Shown here: positions 1 to 11,504 of the stretch, piece by piece
How the letters are laid out: every line of letters begins with the position of its first letter
How positions within the stretch are numbered: the stretch's first letter is position 1
NCBI GenBank assembly: GCA_011037195.1
Contig: JAAEAF010006760.1
Span: forward strand, 1-64,000
Direction of reading: 5' to 3'
Source of the DNA: Triatoma infestans
Taxonomy: Eukaryota > Arthropoda > Insecta > Hemiptera > Reduviidae
DNA length: 64,000 bases
Made by a program: the position numbers and the translations under genes
The notes under the pieces: model-generated
The model's database searches: none
What the model was told of the DNA's origin: nothing
Seen by the model: the letters and a program-made list of their open reading frames with translations, nothing else

Positions 1-189
1 TACTAGATTCTCTCGGTATAATCCACCACCACATATATGGGACATGACCAACGACGATTAATTATTTGACTTACACATTCATTTAACTTTATTCTGTGTA
101 CATATAGCTCCTGGTGGTCCTCTATTAGGTGTTACATTTGTTCCTGTATAAATTTGTATATAGTAAATACCTACGCATTATTCCTATTC

Positions 190-300
190 AACCATTGTTC
201 TCTGAATTGATTGGTATGCTGTGTCTCAGCAACTCAATATAATTGAGCAGCCACACTTGTTTTAATTATTGAAATTAAGTGCTTTTTCTCTTGATTACTT
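190..300 (+). repeat. Possible 3' tail of an R2-type LINE
   Basis: A short segment near 216-262 resembles the minus-strand sequence at about 30650-30700, just downstream of the R2-type endonuclease ORF that ends at 30855. Both read CTGTG, then a few bases, GCAACTCAAT, two or three variable bases, ATTGAGCAGCCACA. The core is a small hairpin (CTCAAT/ATTGAG) whose loop differs between copies. Sharing this sequence suggests two copies of one LINE 3' tail, the first with its coding part outside the window or lost. The inference rests on about 45 bases. The rest of 1-330 is AT-rich with no coding signal. Confidence 0.35.
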
Positions 301-337
301 TACTGTCCACTCTCAGTAACCTGTCTTAGGAATTAAA

Positions 338-575
338 TGTTTTTTTTAATTTAAGGCGCGTCAATATCTATGGTCATTGGCGCCCGGAGCCTTCTCAGTG
401 CATTGCCGGCCTCTGGAGAGTGTTCTCTCGTTGCAGACAACACTGTCCATCACCGGACAGTGAGCTTTAGAGAGAGGCTCCTAGGAAGAAAAAATCTAAG
501 GGTAGCACAGCTGGATTCGAACCCGGGTCCTCCGCATGGGAGTCCAGAACGCTAACCACTTAGCTAATTGGTTAG
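338..575 (-). repeat. tRNA-derived SINE, family A, copy 1
   Basis: The minus strand has a tRNA-like head with a B box (GGTTCGAATCC, complement of 513-523) and an A-box region complementary to about 541-566. A body follows that ends in an A-rich tail, seen on the plus strand as the poly-T at 338-350. The body is shared with copies at 4153-4373, 12191-12472 and 17058-17291. No clear target duplication was found. The ORF at 370-555 merely crosses the SINE and is not a gene. Confidence 0.8.
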
Positions 576-599
576 TTATGTATATAGGAAGTGACCATA

Positions 600-1190
600 A
601 AGCCAAATCCACGGCGATCTAAATGATTTCTTATGGCTTCTTTGAGTTCAATCAGTCAGTACATTCAGAGCAGACAACGGAGAAGTGTTTGACTAGAATT
701 TGACTTTGCTAAACCCAAGTAGTTGTACAAATCAATTGCTTCCTGGTAAAAGTATTCAAAAATTAGATGACGCAGAGGAGCCCAGAATAATGCTAGCTTA
801 CATGCTACAATAAACAAGAAAATTAATTAATTTAAAGTATTTGAACTCACTCCCTCTTGAAATCTCGAGTAGTCCTTTATTATATTTTATATTTATATTT
901 ATGTTCAAGTATGAGAAATATTACATTAGGGTGGAGTGGCTCGCTCAGCCTATGTCACGCGACCCTGATTGATCTACTACGACACCCTTTTTCAATAGTA
1001 AACACGCTCTCTAGCATTCTCTTTTTGATTAAACAGACAAATTAGTCACTTAGCAAAGTGAACATTTTTATGATTTCAATTAAAGGAGTATTTATCTGCA
1101 TTTTCTTTAATTTAAATATAAAGAATATTGAAAAATCTTATTTTAAGAAGGAGATCTTCGGAGACTTCAAAGTGTAGTGACTTAAAATTC
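600..1190. other. AT-rich stretch, nothing assigned
   Basis: No domain, repeat family or splice-bounded exon was recognised. The short ORF at 857-1045 lacks any family resemblance and sits in low-complexity sequence. Confidence 0.4.
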
Positions 1191-1199
1191 CCTTTTCCT

Positions 1200-1870
1200 A
1201 AATGAATGACTAAGAATAATGTTGGGTCGACTCTTTTGCATGAAGCTTGAAGGGCCGCAGCCAAACAAGGTCTTCATACTGATAAACAGTTGCAGTACAT
1301 TTCCTCCTATTCCTGGTGCAAACGTTATCTCGTGCTAGGACCTCCTTTTGTTGCATGTATTACTTCTCATATTTGCAATGGTCATGAAAAGGCCTGAGTC
1401 ATCGTAATGGCATGACCTTGCCGAGATAATTCTGCAGTAAATGTAGACACTTTTGTTTCAGTCTTGGAGTTTCTAGACATTGATTCCTGGGACTTATACT
1501 ACATTTTATTATCATAGCGGTACTCCTTAGGCATTTCTTGATTTGCCACAGAATGGCTTTCACATAGTCCGTTGCCTTTATGCCAAGAATTCCAATGCAA
1601 CCAAACAGTAAAGACTTTGTTTTGACTCCCTAGCTGTGCTAGGATGCTCAGACAGTCCCATACCAGCGTTGAACTGATTTATTAGGACATGATAGCTAGA
1701 AGAACGGCTTGATTATCTATCTTGAAAATAACGATTCTAGTATCATATATCTTCCTTTCTCTCAGCGGCGTATAATTATCAGAACTAGCTTTATCCGAAA
1801 GAGTGGAACTTGTAGGTAACTTTGTTGATCTACCTTTGTTATACTTTTTACCTTTCATAAAAATAACGCG
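1200..1870 (-). pseudogene. Decayed LINE RNase H fragment
   Basis: The minus-strand translation of about 1520-1760 is interrupted by stops and frame changes. It still reads like the central part of an I/R1/Jockey-type RNase H domain: a hydrophobic strand followed by DNQA (equivalent of SDSQA), then a segment like ISSTLVWDCL and an NKV...VW stretch where the PGH motif normally sits. The intact RNase H at 53218-54258 has the same order (SDSQAALKAL, SRLVWDCL, NKLTLAWVPGH). The PGH and NExAD motifs are eroded. This is a dead fragment, with the family assignment inferred from motif order only. Confidence 0.5.
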
Positions 1871-2063
1871 GTTCACATCATTTTTATTCTTGACTTAATG
1901 CATCATGTCAGATAGTAAAAAAAAAAAAAATTAGTAGTCTACTAAGAGTGTAATTATGTCTGAACGTTTCCAAGTTAAAGAGATTGTTAATATATTCCCC
2001 AGTAGATGATGTTGAAGTGCCCAAAACAATTCCGACCTACTAAAAACAAGAATTATACTAATT

Positions 2064-2065
2064 AC

Positions 2066-2107
<42 letters not shown>
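2064..2107. repeat. (TTA)n microsatellite
   Basis: About fourteen TTA units. Similar TTA/TAA tracts end SINE-B copies and I-type LINE fragments in this window, so it may mark a decayed retroelement tail. Confidence 0.9.
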
Positions 2108-2108
<1 letters not shown>

Positions 2109-2109
2109 T

Positions 2110-2785
2110 GTTATAATTAATACCTTTAAGCAACTGTTTCTGGTCTGTGGGAAGGAGATTACGATTAAAACCACCCTATCTAAAGCATCAAGCCTTTCAC
2201 AAAGAAAAAACGGGTCTAATTCAGAAATCTAGAAATGATTCACTAATGATTCATAATAAACTGGACAAATGCCTTAAGGGGAAATGTCCACTAAGAAGTC
2301 CAAGAAGAAGATCCAAGAACAAAGAAGATGATTAAGTGTTTCATGTTTTACCTCAAACATTCTATAGTAGGTATTCGGCAGGAGTTTCATTATGCAGAAT
2401 TGTCTCTTTAAGCCACAACGCTCTGTAAGGGTCATGATAATGAAAATAAAAGCATATAAATATATTTCTGGAATAGCCAGAAAATTATTTTAAAATTTAA
2501 GAATAATTTTAACAATACCTGCTTCCATGGTTCAACCATTTTTTATGAATTGAATGTAATGCAAATACAACCATAATCAAGTTTTTGGCCCAGGATAATT
2601 AGAATAAGTAGAACATACGTCTAGATATAGTGGCAAGCATTAAAAACTTTGAATTAGGAAGCAATAGTAAATAATCTGCATTTTATAATTACATTATTTT
2701 AATAGATATTATGTTAATTGAAGAATATTTTTTATAATATATCGAATATTTTATCATGTGAAAATTATTTAAAAGAATATATTTA
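2110..2785. other. AT-rich stretch, nothing assigned
   Basis: No recognisable coding or repeat family. The 62-codon ORF at 2147-2335 is lysine- and arginine-rich, with no domain resemblance. Confidence 0.4.
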
Positions 2786-2789
2786 TGTA

Positions 2790-3030
2790 AATAGACGTAA
2801 CTCTCCTTTTGTGCGGGGAATTCAGCGTTCGATTCTCATGAGGGCAAAGACGATGTTGACCTAGCATTGTGAGAAAAAAGTGAGTAGCTACTGTTAGTAG
2901 CGCACCTTGTTAGCGAAGGCCGGAAGTAAATGGCAATGGGAACCGGCGGCATGCTTACCACCCGCCCCAGCGCCATGCCGTCTGGGCAACCCCTTCATGG
3001 GCTGTTGCGCCAAAGGTTTTTTATTATGTA
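2790..3030 (+). repeat. tRNA-derived SINE, family B, copy 1
   Basis: Contains a B-box-like GTTCGATTCTC near 2830 followed by TGAGGGCAAAG, then the shared body ending in a CATGGGCTGTTGCGCC-like segment and a T/TTA-rich tail. Related copies lie at 6885-7150 (minus), 21650-21860 (minus, diverged) and 61108-61382 (plus). The A-box half is degenerate in this copy. Copies in both orientations and the internal Pol III-type promoter support a SINE rather than a gene. Confidence 0.75.
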
Positions 3031-3039
3031 AATTTTGTA

Positions 3040-4139
3040 ATTCTTACAATTAAAATAAATTTCTTTGAGAATTTTAAACTCCGGGCCTCTTTTTATAAAA
3101 GTTACGACATTAACTTTAATCATTGAATTTATATTCTAAGGAGTGTACTAGCAGAATATATTATATATTTAAATTAATACCATTTTAACTTCAGAGATTT
3201 TTTTTTCAGTAATAGCCTGCTATATTTTATGGCTATGGAGCGGTTTTGGAAGTTTGTCCATCTTTAGGAAGTCTTGATAAATTGTGTTTAATCTCAGAAA
3301 ATAAAAGGCAAATTTAGGTTTATCTGTGTGTGTGTGCGTGTGTGTATTTGTCAAGACATGATGAGGTAGGGTGATCGCTTGAAAACGGTAGAAGGCCAAA
3401 AATGAAGCGGACTATCATGGAAAAAAATCTCAGATATAGTCTAAGCACAGCGTTCTAAACCAATCAGACAATTGAGTAAGTGTTCTTGATCAAACAAATC
3501 GCTTAAACGATAATAAAATCGAATTTGATTTTTTTACGTGTTTTTCTTACTTTTTCAGTGTTCCGTTTATATTAATAATAATTGTTGCAATATTATATAA
3601 TTACTGAGAATACCTATTTTAATATATTTATTTATTTTTTAGTTAATTAGATAGGAATTATTTATTTTTTTTAAATCTATTACAATTTCATTTGAACTTA
3701 TTAACGAAATTTTTGTGTTTTACATTTATTTTGTTGTAATGAATCTGCAAGTTTTTTTCTTTGGACAATTTTTATAATTACATACAACTTCTGTGTATAC
3801 GTTTTTTTATTTATTTATTTTCATAACAAGGTTATTTCAAGCGTCCTTTGCATTTATTACCATGATAAATATAATAAATTTATAACATTTTATTACTAAT
3901 GTTTTTTTTTATTATTCAATGTTATAATGTAATTACTGTCATTTAAAATTTATAATGGACATAACAGATTCTCAATTTTCTGTCATTGACTTTGCTTATA
4001 AAATAGAATGGTTCTTACATCTTTTATATACAATTTTATCTCGTAAGTTTTATGACCATATTAAAATCATAATATACTGGCTTTGTGATTATTATTGTAA
4101 ACATTAAATTTAATTGTTTTATTCATTACTGGAATGAGT
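3040..4139. other. AT-rich stretch with a (TG)n tract
   Basis: Very AT-rich with long T runs and a TG/CG dinucleotide tract near 3322-3346. The piece around 3200-3440, with a cggttttgg...ccatc core and an atcatggaaaaaaatctcaga segment, faintly recalls the foldback elements at 15400 and 63660. It is too degraded to call. Confidence 0.3.
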
Positions 4140-4152
4140 AAAATATCAATTT

Positions 4153-4373
4153 TTTTTTCAATTTTGGCTTAACATCTATGGTTATTAGCGCCCGGAACCT
4201 TCTTAGTGCACTGCCGGCCTCCGGACAGTGTTCTCTCGCTACACACAACACTATCCATTACCGAACAGCGAGCTGTAGAGGCTCCTAGGAAAAAAAAATC
4301 TAAGGGTAACACTGGACTCGAATCCGGGACCTCCGCGTCCAACGCGCTAACTACTTAGCTAATCCCTCCCCTC
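4153..4373 (-). repeat. tRNA-derived SINE, family A, copy 2, with 13-bp TSD
   Basis: Same body as the other family-A copies, on the minus strand. It is flanked by a perfect 13-bp duplication AAAATATCAATTT at 4140-4152 and 4374-4386, and the poly-T that follows the left duplication is the A-tail on the minus strand. A long duplication with an A-tail shows mobilisation by LINE-type target-primed reverse transcription. Confidence 0.9.
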
Positions 4374-4386
4374 AAAATATCAATTT

Positions 4387-4980
4387 GTTTTATAATATTT
4401 ATATTTTTTTAATAGATTTCTTAGAGTTTTAAATTTGCATCATAATTTTTTGTGTTTAGTGCAGTTTTATTTACTCTTAGTATATTGCTGCTGGTGTTAA
4501 TTACAAATATTGCATTGGTATCAGTTTTTCCGACTTATATTTTCTTCGGAATTGCATGAATTGAGTTACAAAAAAAGGTTTTTTTGGATAATCGATTTGA
4601 ATATGGTTTGTATGGTTTGTATTTTGTACATATTATGTCATCCGGAAATGCCACTTCTTATGAAACATATAGTTTCAGAGAACATGGAACTTTATGGATA
4701 TTCTAAAAGGGGGGAGCAGTGTCATTTGTACCTTGTTTAAGTGTATTGAAATATTTTAAATTTGATAAAAATTTTGAATTTAAACTTTTAATGACTTTTA
4801 TTTCAAAACTAAAACAAACGATTCCCTGTGGAAAAAGTTCTCGGATTTCTTCCGCAACAAATTTGGCATAAATCCCAATTTATACTTGTGTTCAGTAGGA
4901 ATATTCCATTGGTTGAAAATGTTCTAGATATATTTTTACGAAATGATTCTGATATATTTCTATTTTTATTCTAATTATTC
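4387..4980. other. AT-rich stretch, nothing assigned
   Basis: The 76-codon ORF at 4510-4740 has no recognisable domain and no splice context, so it is treated as chance. Confidence 0.35.
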
Positions 4981-4984
4981 ATGG

Positions 4985-5812
4985 GAAGTAGGGGAGAGTG
5001 GAGCTTGTTTTTACAAATTTCAGTTAACATTTTTTACTTGCTGTGTGTTGCACTCAAAATTGCTGAAAATTGATTAATTTGTTATCTTATTTATTTCTAC
5101 TAATTATATATATTTTTTTTGAGATTTTTCAAAATGAAGTAACATTTAAATAATTCAAATACTACTAAAATGCGCATACTGTAACAACGTGCCCTTCGGT
5201 GGGGCTTGTTGTTACATGCGGAAGGTAAGTTGTTACAATGTATAAAATACATGTGTGGGTGTTTATTTTAAGGAAATAAAACTGAAATATGTTCAATAAA
5301 CAAATTATCATATCTTTATTTAAGAATAATAGTAGCTTGTTTATGATCTAATCATGGATTATTACGAACTTAAATGCTTGAACATTCATTCTCTTTCTAT
5401 TCACTGTCACTACCCATTTCTAAGTCCGAGTTACAATTGTGGCAAATATATTTAGGGTCATTTTTAAAACACATTTTGAATGGGCCCATCTTTTGCACTG
5501 GATGCATTCAACCCAATTTGCTCCACCTTTTGATTGCGACCATGGCTTTAGACATTTCAGGCACAGCCAGGCCTCATCTTCTTCGCCGAAACTTAATGAT
5601 GGCAAATTATTTTTTTGATTCTTGTTCGCAGCATTGGAGACACAGATTTTCTTTTTGTTAGAATGGCCAACTTTCTCGTTTTTCTTGGTTTTGGTTTCAT
5701 TTCTTTTAAGATCTGCCGTGATTTGATTTAAGATATGCAGTGGGGCAAGTTGTTACACTGTAACAGCATGCTCCAACCAAGTGCAACAACTAACCCCACT
5801 GACGCTATTTCA
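4985..5812 (-). mobile_element. pogo-like DNA transposon relic with PHD-type zinc-binding tail
   Basis: The minus strand at 5605-5420 encodes WLCLKC...WVECIQC..WAHSKC, the first part of a PHD-type C4HC3 zinc finger. One frame change then carries on, at about 5470-5400, into the last cysteine pair (YICHNC) and a short acidic end with a stop. This kind of cysteine-rich tail after a DDE domain is known from insect pogo/Tigger-like transposases, and the domain itself is missing here. The flanks hold GTGGGGC..GTTGTTAC-type sequence at about 5200 and 5738. The outermost candidates are AGTGGAGCTTGTTTTTAC (about 5000) and its imperfect inverse ending in the CCCACTGACG region (about 5800). It is probably an internally deleted, dead copy. 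Exact ends and superfamily are inferred. Confidence 0.5.
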
Positions 5813-5949
5813 CTAATTAATCCATAAACACATAGGTCAAAGAAGCCATACTAGCGCAACCATATTGGATTGAAATTATTGTTAAGGATGTATGAATTAA
5901 CAGCATAAGTATGAAAGCCTTACCTTTAGTAGTTTTCAGATCACAGCTT

Positions 5950-6440
5950 TCGGTTTCAATAATAAAATGTAGCTTTCACAATGATATTTCGAGTACTGTT
6001 ATAGGCGATAGTGTCGTATAATATATTGAAATCGTTCTTTAGAGGAAAGTCTAAACGTCATTTTTCTCTCCTTCAAAACTCCATTTAAATGAATTTTTCT
6101 GGAACAGTGTTTCAAGTAAAAAATTGTAGTTGATATATAACCAGATTTAAAGGAAATCATTGGGTCTGTTTTGTGAAAAAAAAGCAAAAAAAACTCTGAA
6201 AAATTCATTCAATAAAGTGGTAGTTTGGTTGACCGATTTTGGCCAAAATCTTATTATCTTTTCCCATGTTAGACATTTCTACGATTTTTCCATTTTTGGT
6301 TCATGCTGATCACAAACAGATAGTGTGACATAGACAGACACATACACACATAAACGCCCAAGCTAATTTTTAGAAACCAATTTTTCAATCTTTGGTGACC
6401 TCAAAAAAAATTGTATTTCAGCAAGTAAAGAAAAGTATTA
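5950..6440 (-). repeat. Rep-H fragment (hairpin-ended repeat), diverged
   Basis: Has the diagnostic run of Rep-H modules in the orientation used at 41110-42040: a (t)aaatgaattttt.ctgg segment, 'gtttcaagtaaaaa.ttgtag', 'aaggaaatcattgg', an A-rich spacer, 'aaagtggtagttt', then a 'catgctg.tcacaaacagat' and CA-rich stretch and 'ggtgacctcaaaa'. Both termini are lost. Confidence 0.55.
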
Positions 6441-6444
6441 CATT

Positions 6445-6884
6445 TTCTAGTAACAGCCAAAATGTTATTGTACTAACACGTACTCACAGACATTCCCTCA
6501 CATGTTTAAAACATAACAAAAATAATTTTTGCAAGTATCTCTGTTAAATAGTGATCTATTATGATCTTTCAAAATCTTTATTCATTATATAAATAAATTG
6601 TAAAGTATTTCTTCAGAGACAGATCATAAAAGTCGTTCCATCATCAATCATTCTAAATTTACTTGTCCTTTTTTTGCGCTCTAAGTGTTATAAATGTGTT
6701 GCAAATTTTGTCGACTGTTGCAATGTAATTTGTCACATGTTAAAAATATTTATCTCCTAGATTTTTAATTTGAAAATATATTTTATGGTTCATTCAACAA
6801 GAATATGGTACTGGCCAGCTTCCTCTATTCTACATTATAGCCCATTGTACAAATTTTTCCATTTATTTCAGGGTTCAAATAATT
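6445..6884. other. AT-rich stretch, nothing assigned
   Basis: No coding or repeat signal recognised. Confidence 0.4.
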
Positions 6885-7150
6885 ATAATAATAATAAATA
6901 AAAAAAACCTATGGCGCAACAGCCCATGAAGGGTCAAGGCTTGCCAGACGGAGTTTGTATGGGGGGGTGTGGTAAGTACGCCGCATTTCCCTCGCCGTTT
7001 AGTTCCAGCCTTTGCTACCTAGGGCGCTACCAATTGTAGCTTCCCACTTTTTTCACGATGCTGGGTCAACACCGACTTCGCCCTCACGGGAATCGAACCC
7101 TGAATTGTCGCACGAAAGGCGAGAGCGCCAGCCACAAGACCAACGATGAG
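6885..7150 (-). repeat. tRNA-derived SINE, family B, copy 2
   Basis: Minus-strand copy. The B-box complement (GGGAATCGAACCC) is near 7089-7101, after the shared GAGGGCGAAGTCGGTGTTG-type segment. The A-rich and AAT-rich sequence at 6880-6908 is the tail. The body matches the copies at 2790, 21650 and 61108. Confidence 0.8.
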
Positions 7151-7424
7151 GACATTATACTAAAAATAATAATAATAAATTATTATTATTATATATGTAT
7201 TAGATAGGGAGAGTATATGACAGTTCAATAATTGTTTAAAATCATGTCTTTTACTAATTAATTTACGTTCAGCAAATTGAAAGCTCCACCTGCTTCTTCA
7301 TTTGGTGGGCGGTTTTAATAAAATCTAGATGTGGATTTAAGAATAACAAATTTAAAGAAAGTCAGTTGGTAGCATTATCCGTGAGTTGGTTCGATTCCTC
7401 CTAACATAATTATATAAATTGATG

Positions 7425-8285
7425 GGGTGAGGTGGGGACATGTGTTCGAAGAGAGCAGAAACATGAGCTGGCGAATCTAGATCCGCAGGTACTCCAAACC
7501 AGCCCACCTCTCAACTAGCACGGGGACACTACCATCATCATTGCAAAGCCTCGACCTTTCCCTTAACACGTGAGCGCGGAGACAAAACTCCGCCGGGCTG
7601 GCTCACGATCCCGTGATACCATTGTGACGGTAGAGATGATTCCCTACCGCTTAAAGGCCCAGAATGGTCACAGGCTCGGAATTACAAATAATTCCTACGA
7701 ATTCACCTCTCCCTCCTGGAATTAGTAACCCAACCCTAAAGCTTACTAATCCCTACATACCTTAACCTAACACACTCATCCCAATAAATACTTTCACACT
7801 ACTTACTCCTAACTAAAATTTTTCCCGGGGTGAGCTACTCAATATTCGATCAGCCCGTTCCTAACTAACTCTAATCAGGTACTATTCACTACACTATCGT
7901 ACTTACACTACCCACCATCCCTCCTTTTACTCCCAACACTACCTTAATAAACTCCCTAAATATACCAACCCCTCCTTACTTTTAAACCCTGGTAACCTAA
8001 CTCCCTCCCCAACCTTTCCAACTGCCTTCGCAGACTTTCTCTCTGCTCCTCCCACCGTCTACATACAAACAAAACATGCTCCACCGACTCACTCTCCCCA
8101 CACTCACACATCGCACTCTCTCTTAGCCCAAACCCGTACAACTTCTCCCTAAAATCTCCATGTCCCCCCAAAGCCTGTGTCACATAATAGTCAGGCTCTA
8201 CCCAAGTTGCCCCTAATCGCTCTTCAACATTCCTCCACCAGCTAAAAGTCCACTGCCCTTTCTCAGAATGGTGAGGTGGGAACAA
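7425..8285 (-). pseudogene. R1-type LINE 3' end (C-terminal zinc-knuckle and 3'UTR)
   Basis: The minus ORF 8285-7956 encodes the C-terminal end of an R1/LOA-type non-LTR retrotransposon. It starts with a WWRNVEERLG region, then QALGGHGDFREKL, followed by a zinc-knuckle (C-x-C...H-x4-C within CECGESESVEHVLFVC) and RRWEEQRESL. In these proteins the knuckle follows the reverse transcriptase. From 7955 down to about 7425 the minus strand is a non-coding tail with a GGTGGGGACATGTG-like end. The RT and endonuclease are missing, and the 5' end runs straight into an inverted copy of itself (see 8215-8358). Confidence 0.75.
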
Positions 8286-8358
8286 GTACTAATCCCCACC
8301 TCACCATTCTGAGAAAGGGCGGTGGACTTTTAGCTCGTGGGAGAATGTTGAAGAGGAG
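8215..8358. repeat. Inverted duplication at the 5' end of the R1-type LINE
   Basis: About 65 bp at 8215-8280 recurs inverted at 8294-8358 around a 13-14 nt spacer containing ACAAGTACTA. The same ACAAGTACTA recurs just after the right arm, near 8361-8370. The arms differ at a few positions. Such 5' inversion with a short duplicated segment is what abortive or twin priming leaves behind in LINE insertions. Confidence 0.75.
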
Positions 8359-8479
8359 GACAAGTACTAATCTGCCAACCCAAACAGGTAGAGAAGTGAA
8401 GAACGCGCCGGTAACATAGAACCAGCCCATATATTTGAAATTTAACGCCACAAATGCAGCAAAACTAACAAAAATGAAC

Positions 8480-9039
8480 TTTTTTGGAAAATATGTTTCA
8501 GAAAACAGTAAAAGTTGGTTTGTTGTCCCAAGCCAGCCCTTGCAGTCACTAAGAGATTTTCTGATAGTCAGGAGAAATGCTAGGAGGATACGCAGGGGTG
8601 CCTCTAGGCTAAAAGATTTATCAAAGGGACTAAACAGGGGGTTTCAGACTACCTCCCGTCTCTTAGTAGGATAGGACTGAGGACCTTGGTGGGTGTAGTG
8701 ACTGGACGGAAATACATGGGTGTCTAGCCATTGCATAAAATAGGGAGCACGTCTAGCTCCTATATGTCAGAACTGTGGTGATGGAATTAGGGAAACGGTA
8801 TATCACTATTTATGTCAGTGTCCCCGTTTCGCTGGTACCAGGTTTCGTGTATTTGGTACGGCATCACTCTCACAGAATTGCAGCTGGGAGGGTTGGAGCT
8901 GAAAGATATTTTAGGATACTGAAGACAAACCGGCAGACTCCCGGGGGGAGATTTATTAGGGGGATAATTTGGGGGGATAAAAGCCACATAGGCTTAGGTC
9001 CTGGGCCGACAGGCACCCAATTTTAATAATAATAATAGG
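8480..9039 (+). pseudogene. I-type LINE C-terminal fragment with (TAA)n tail
   Basis: Spread over three frames, the plus strand encodes the end of an RNase H-bearing LINE ORF2. A segment RLKDLSKGLNRGFQ..SRLLVG at about 8615-8670 is followed by VGVVTG and HKIG, then CQNCGDGIRETVYHYLCQCP (8767-8823; C-x2-C-x9-H-x4-C zinc knuckle) and R.FRVFG, and finally LKDILRYLKTN near 8890-8930. It ends in AATAATAATAATAG at 9026-9039, a TAA-type tail typical of I-clade elements. Several frameshifts and stops make it dead. A minus-strand relative is at 35150-35475. Confidence 0.65.
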
Positions 9040-9179
9040 TTTATATCTCTGCAGTCAGAATTTCAAGTTTAAAGAAATTAATTGTAACTGTTTTCGAGTA
9101 AATTCAAAAACCTATACTGTAAAGTCGCACATGCGGGTAACCGATTTTTTTCAAAACTGCAATTCTATCAATGCATCTT

Positions 9180-10060
9180 ATGTATAATAAATATAATAAT
9201 AATAATAATAATAACAATAAAATTGTCTTTATTAGGAACATACAGTACAAATATACAAAAAAAAATAAATCTCTTTTGTTTTAAGACGAATACTCATGGT
9301 CCACTGACCGTATGAGGGGTCGCTTTGAACTTATACAAACTAAACTTTTCCGCCTTGGAAATACAATTTGATGACAAAAAAATATAATTGAAAATGAAAA
9401 ATCCTAAATATTAGAACAACAACAAAACAAAAACAAGAAAAACAATCATTATCATTACTCCATTAAACTGAAATGTACCATACTTGTTAAATTAAAAAGG
9501 ATAATAATTAAAAGAATATAAGAATAAGAATAAAAAGTAAAAGAAGAAATTTCGGAAATATGTATAACTCAATCTATATTCTGATAATTAAACTGTTGTA
9601 TGAAAAAATATCTATAATTCCCAGGCTACCTTACAATAATTTACCAAGCTGGACCAGTCTTTTCCGTTTAAATATGCCTTAAACTCATCTTCAGTTAGCA
9701 TATCCTGCTTCAAATACTTTAGACGATACTCTTTTAGAACCAAGGCAAATAGCAAGAAAGTGATAGACGTCCTCGATGTCATTCCTGTTACACAATAAGC
9801 ACAATTTGACCTGCTCAGTAAAGGTATATTTGTTTTAGATACAGCAGTTCGCCCCTCATTTTGATTAACCAGCCAATAGAATTCGCATCTAACTTGCTAC
9901 TATAAATAAAGTTATTATCGGGTTCCAATTCCTTATACATAGTATACCTTACACTACTGAAAATTTTCAATTTGTGCTCATTAATTACATAAACTTTTAA
10001 TGTGTTTATTACACTGGATGTTTTTATGCCATCATTTAACATATCCATCCATATTAATAT
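9180..10060 (-). pseudogene. LINE C-terminal fragment with AATAAA and (TTA)n tail
   Basis: On the minus strand an open stretch (10048-9815) ends in IGWLIKMR. After a frame change come a cysteine pair, then a DIEDVYHFLL segment, and LKEYRLKYLKQDMLTEDEF (about 9770-9670). This layout (basic helix, C-x2-C, D..HF) matches the extreme C-terminus of several LINE families. Downstream there is an AATAAA near 9230-9235 and a TTA/ATT repeat tail at 9192-9213. The clade cannot be fixed from this piece. Confidence 0.55.
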
Positions 10061-10319
10061 TACAGCTACTATAGAGTATTTCCCAGTTTCTATACCAAAA
10101 TATTTTTCTATTAATTATTTCTTGGGTGAGAATTTTGGGGTATCATCTAGAAGTTAGTAGATTTCAACATCTCTTTATATAATTTAAATACAATTATCAA
10201 TGTGTACAAGAACGTTGGAGCTAAATTAGTCTCTAAATATACAGTCGCATCCGGCGTATTTAATGAATATCATGTAGCTGATAAAAACCTACATTGAACT
10301 CAAGGTGGTACTTTAAAGG

Positions 10320-10660
10320 AAAGCATGACGCTACTATTCACACAGAACCCTCCAAAAGAAATCAGTTTTTCCCAGGAAAATGTTGCAAATAAAAGTGATA
10401 GGCATTTATGTGTATAGATAGTGTACGAAGTTTAAAGAAAATCGTCGGAGCCGTTTTGGGCAAGTTTGCCCAAAACTTTCTATGCTACGGATGGTGACTG
10501 ACAGATGCGATGGTAGTATCCAAAAGAAATAGGCAGGTAAGTTCGGACTTGCTGCGATTTTGCATTTCAAATTCATACAGGCGATTTTCTAAAACTCACT
10601 TTTTCTTTCTCAGAAGACCATCTGAAAAATATATATCCAATGTAGACTCGATTTAGAAAA
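10320..10660 (-). repeat. Rep-H fragment, strongly diverged
   Basis: Rep-H landmarks in order: 'aaaggaaagcatgacgct', 'aggaaaatgttgcaaataaaagt', 'tatgtgtatag', 'gtttaaagaaaatcgtcgga' and 'ccgttttgggcaa'. The termini are missing. Confidence 0.5.
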
Positions 10661-10664
10661 ATCT

Positions 10665-11500
10665 CTCCACAATACAGTACTTTTTTATACAGCAGTTTTT
10701 AATACTTAATTCAACTTATATCTCTATTATTTTTTTAATTTGCAAAATCTATTCATACAAAAAAAATTCTTATAGAATTGACCTTAACATATTGATAAAT
10801 ATGCTGCATTAATTCTGCCATTAGGCACATTGTCCTTTTATAAAATTACCTCTCACATAGATGTGCGTGTTCTTGGCTTTGTAACAAATATTTAAAAATG
10901 GTACGCATAGAATGTTGGTTTGACCCTGTCTGATTTTTATTTCTGTATTCTTTATACTCTTGACAATTCATTTATAAGTGCACTGTAATTTTTAGTTCTT
11001 AGAAAACTAACAAACAGCCTCAAATTGTTGCGAAAGAAATCGAATAAATGCCTTATATGCTATAACAATTAATAATTGCCGAATTGTAACATTACATGGG
11101 TATCGATGGGATTGTAGATTCAAATAGTTTAAGCTGTAAAAATCTGAACTATCCAAAAGCAAATAGTATCTATTTAAAACTTGTCAAAAAATTAGATCCT
11201 CCTGCAAAAGGATATATATATCTATCTATTATATAGGAGGGGTGCCAATCTCAAGTAATATTAGGGCCACTTGATGATTGCTAAAATTTACACGGGCTGC
11301 ACCACATTCGGTAAAGTTGGTAAGTAGGTGCTTCTTCTCATAATCTTCCTATTTTGACGAAACCTTCGTGAAGAATTTTCTGCCGTTATCTAAATGAAAT
11401 ATCATGTTAGGTCTTATTGTTGATTATTTTTTTTATGAATTATGCTGTGCACAAACATATATAGGTATACAAATCCAACGGAACCATTTCATATACATAC
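10665..11500. other. AT-rich stretch, nothing assigned
   Basis: No gene or repeat family recognised. It includes a short TATATATC tract near 11213. Confidence 0.4.
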
Positions 11501-11504
11501 ATAT

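Noticed and set aside
2064..2107. CRISPR-like or satellite array among the simple repeats
   Set aside because: Plain trinucleotide microsatellites without spacers.
5374..5661. 95-codon plus ORF
   Set aside because: The opposite strand encodes the zinc-finger cysteines; the plus frame has no recognisable motif.
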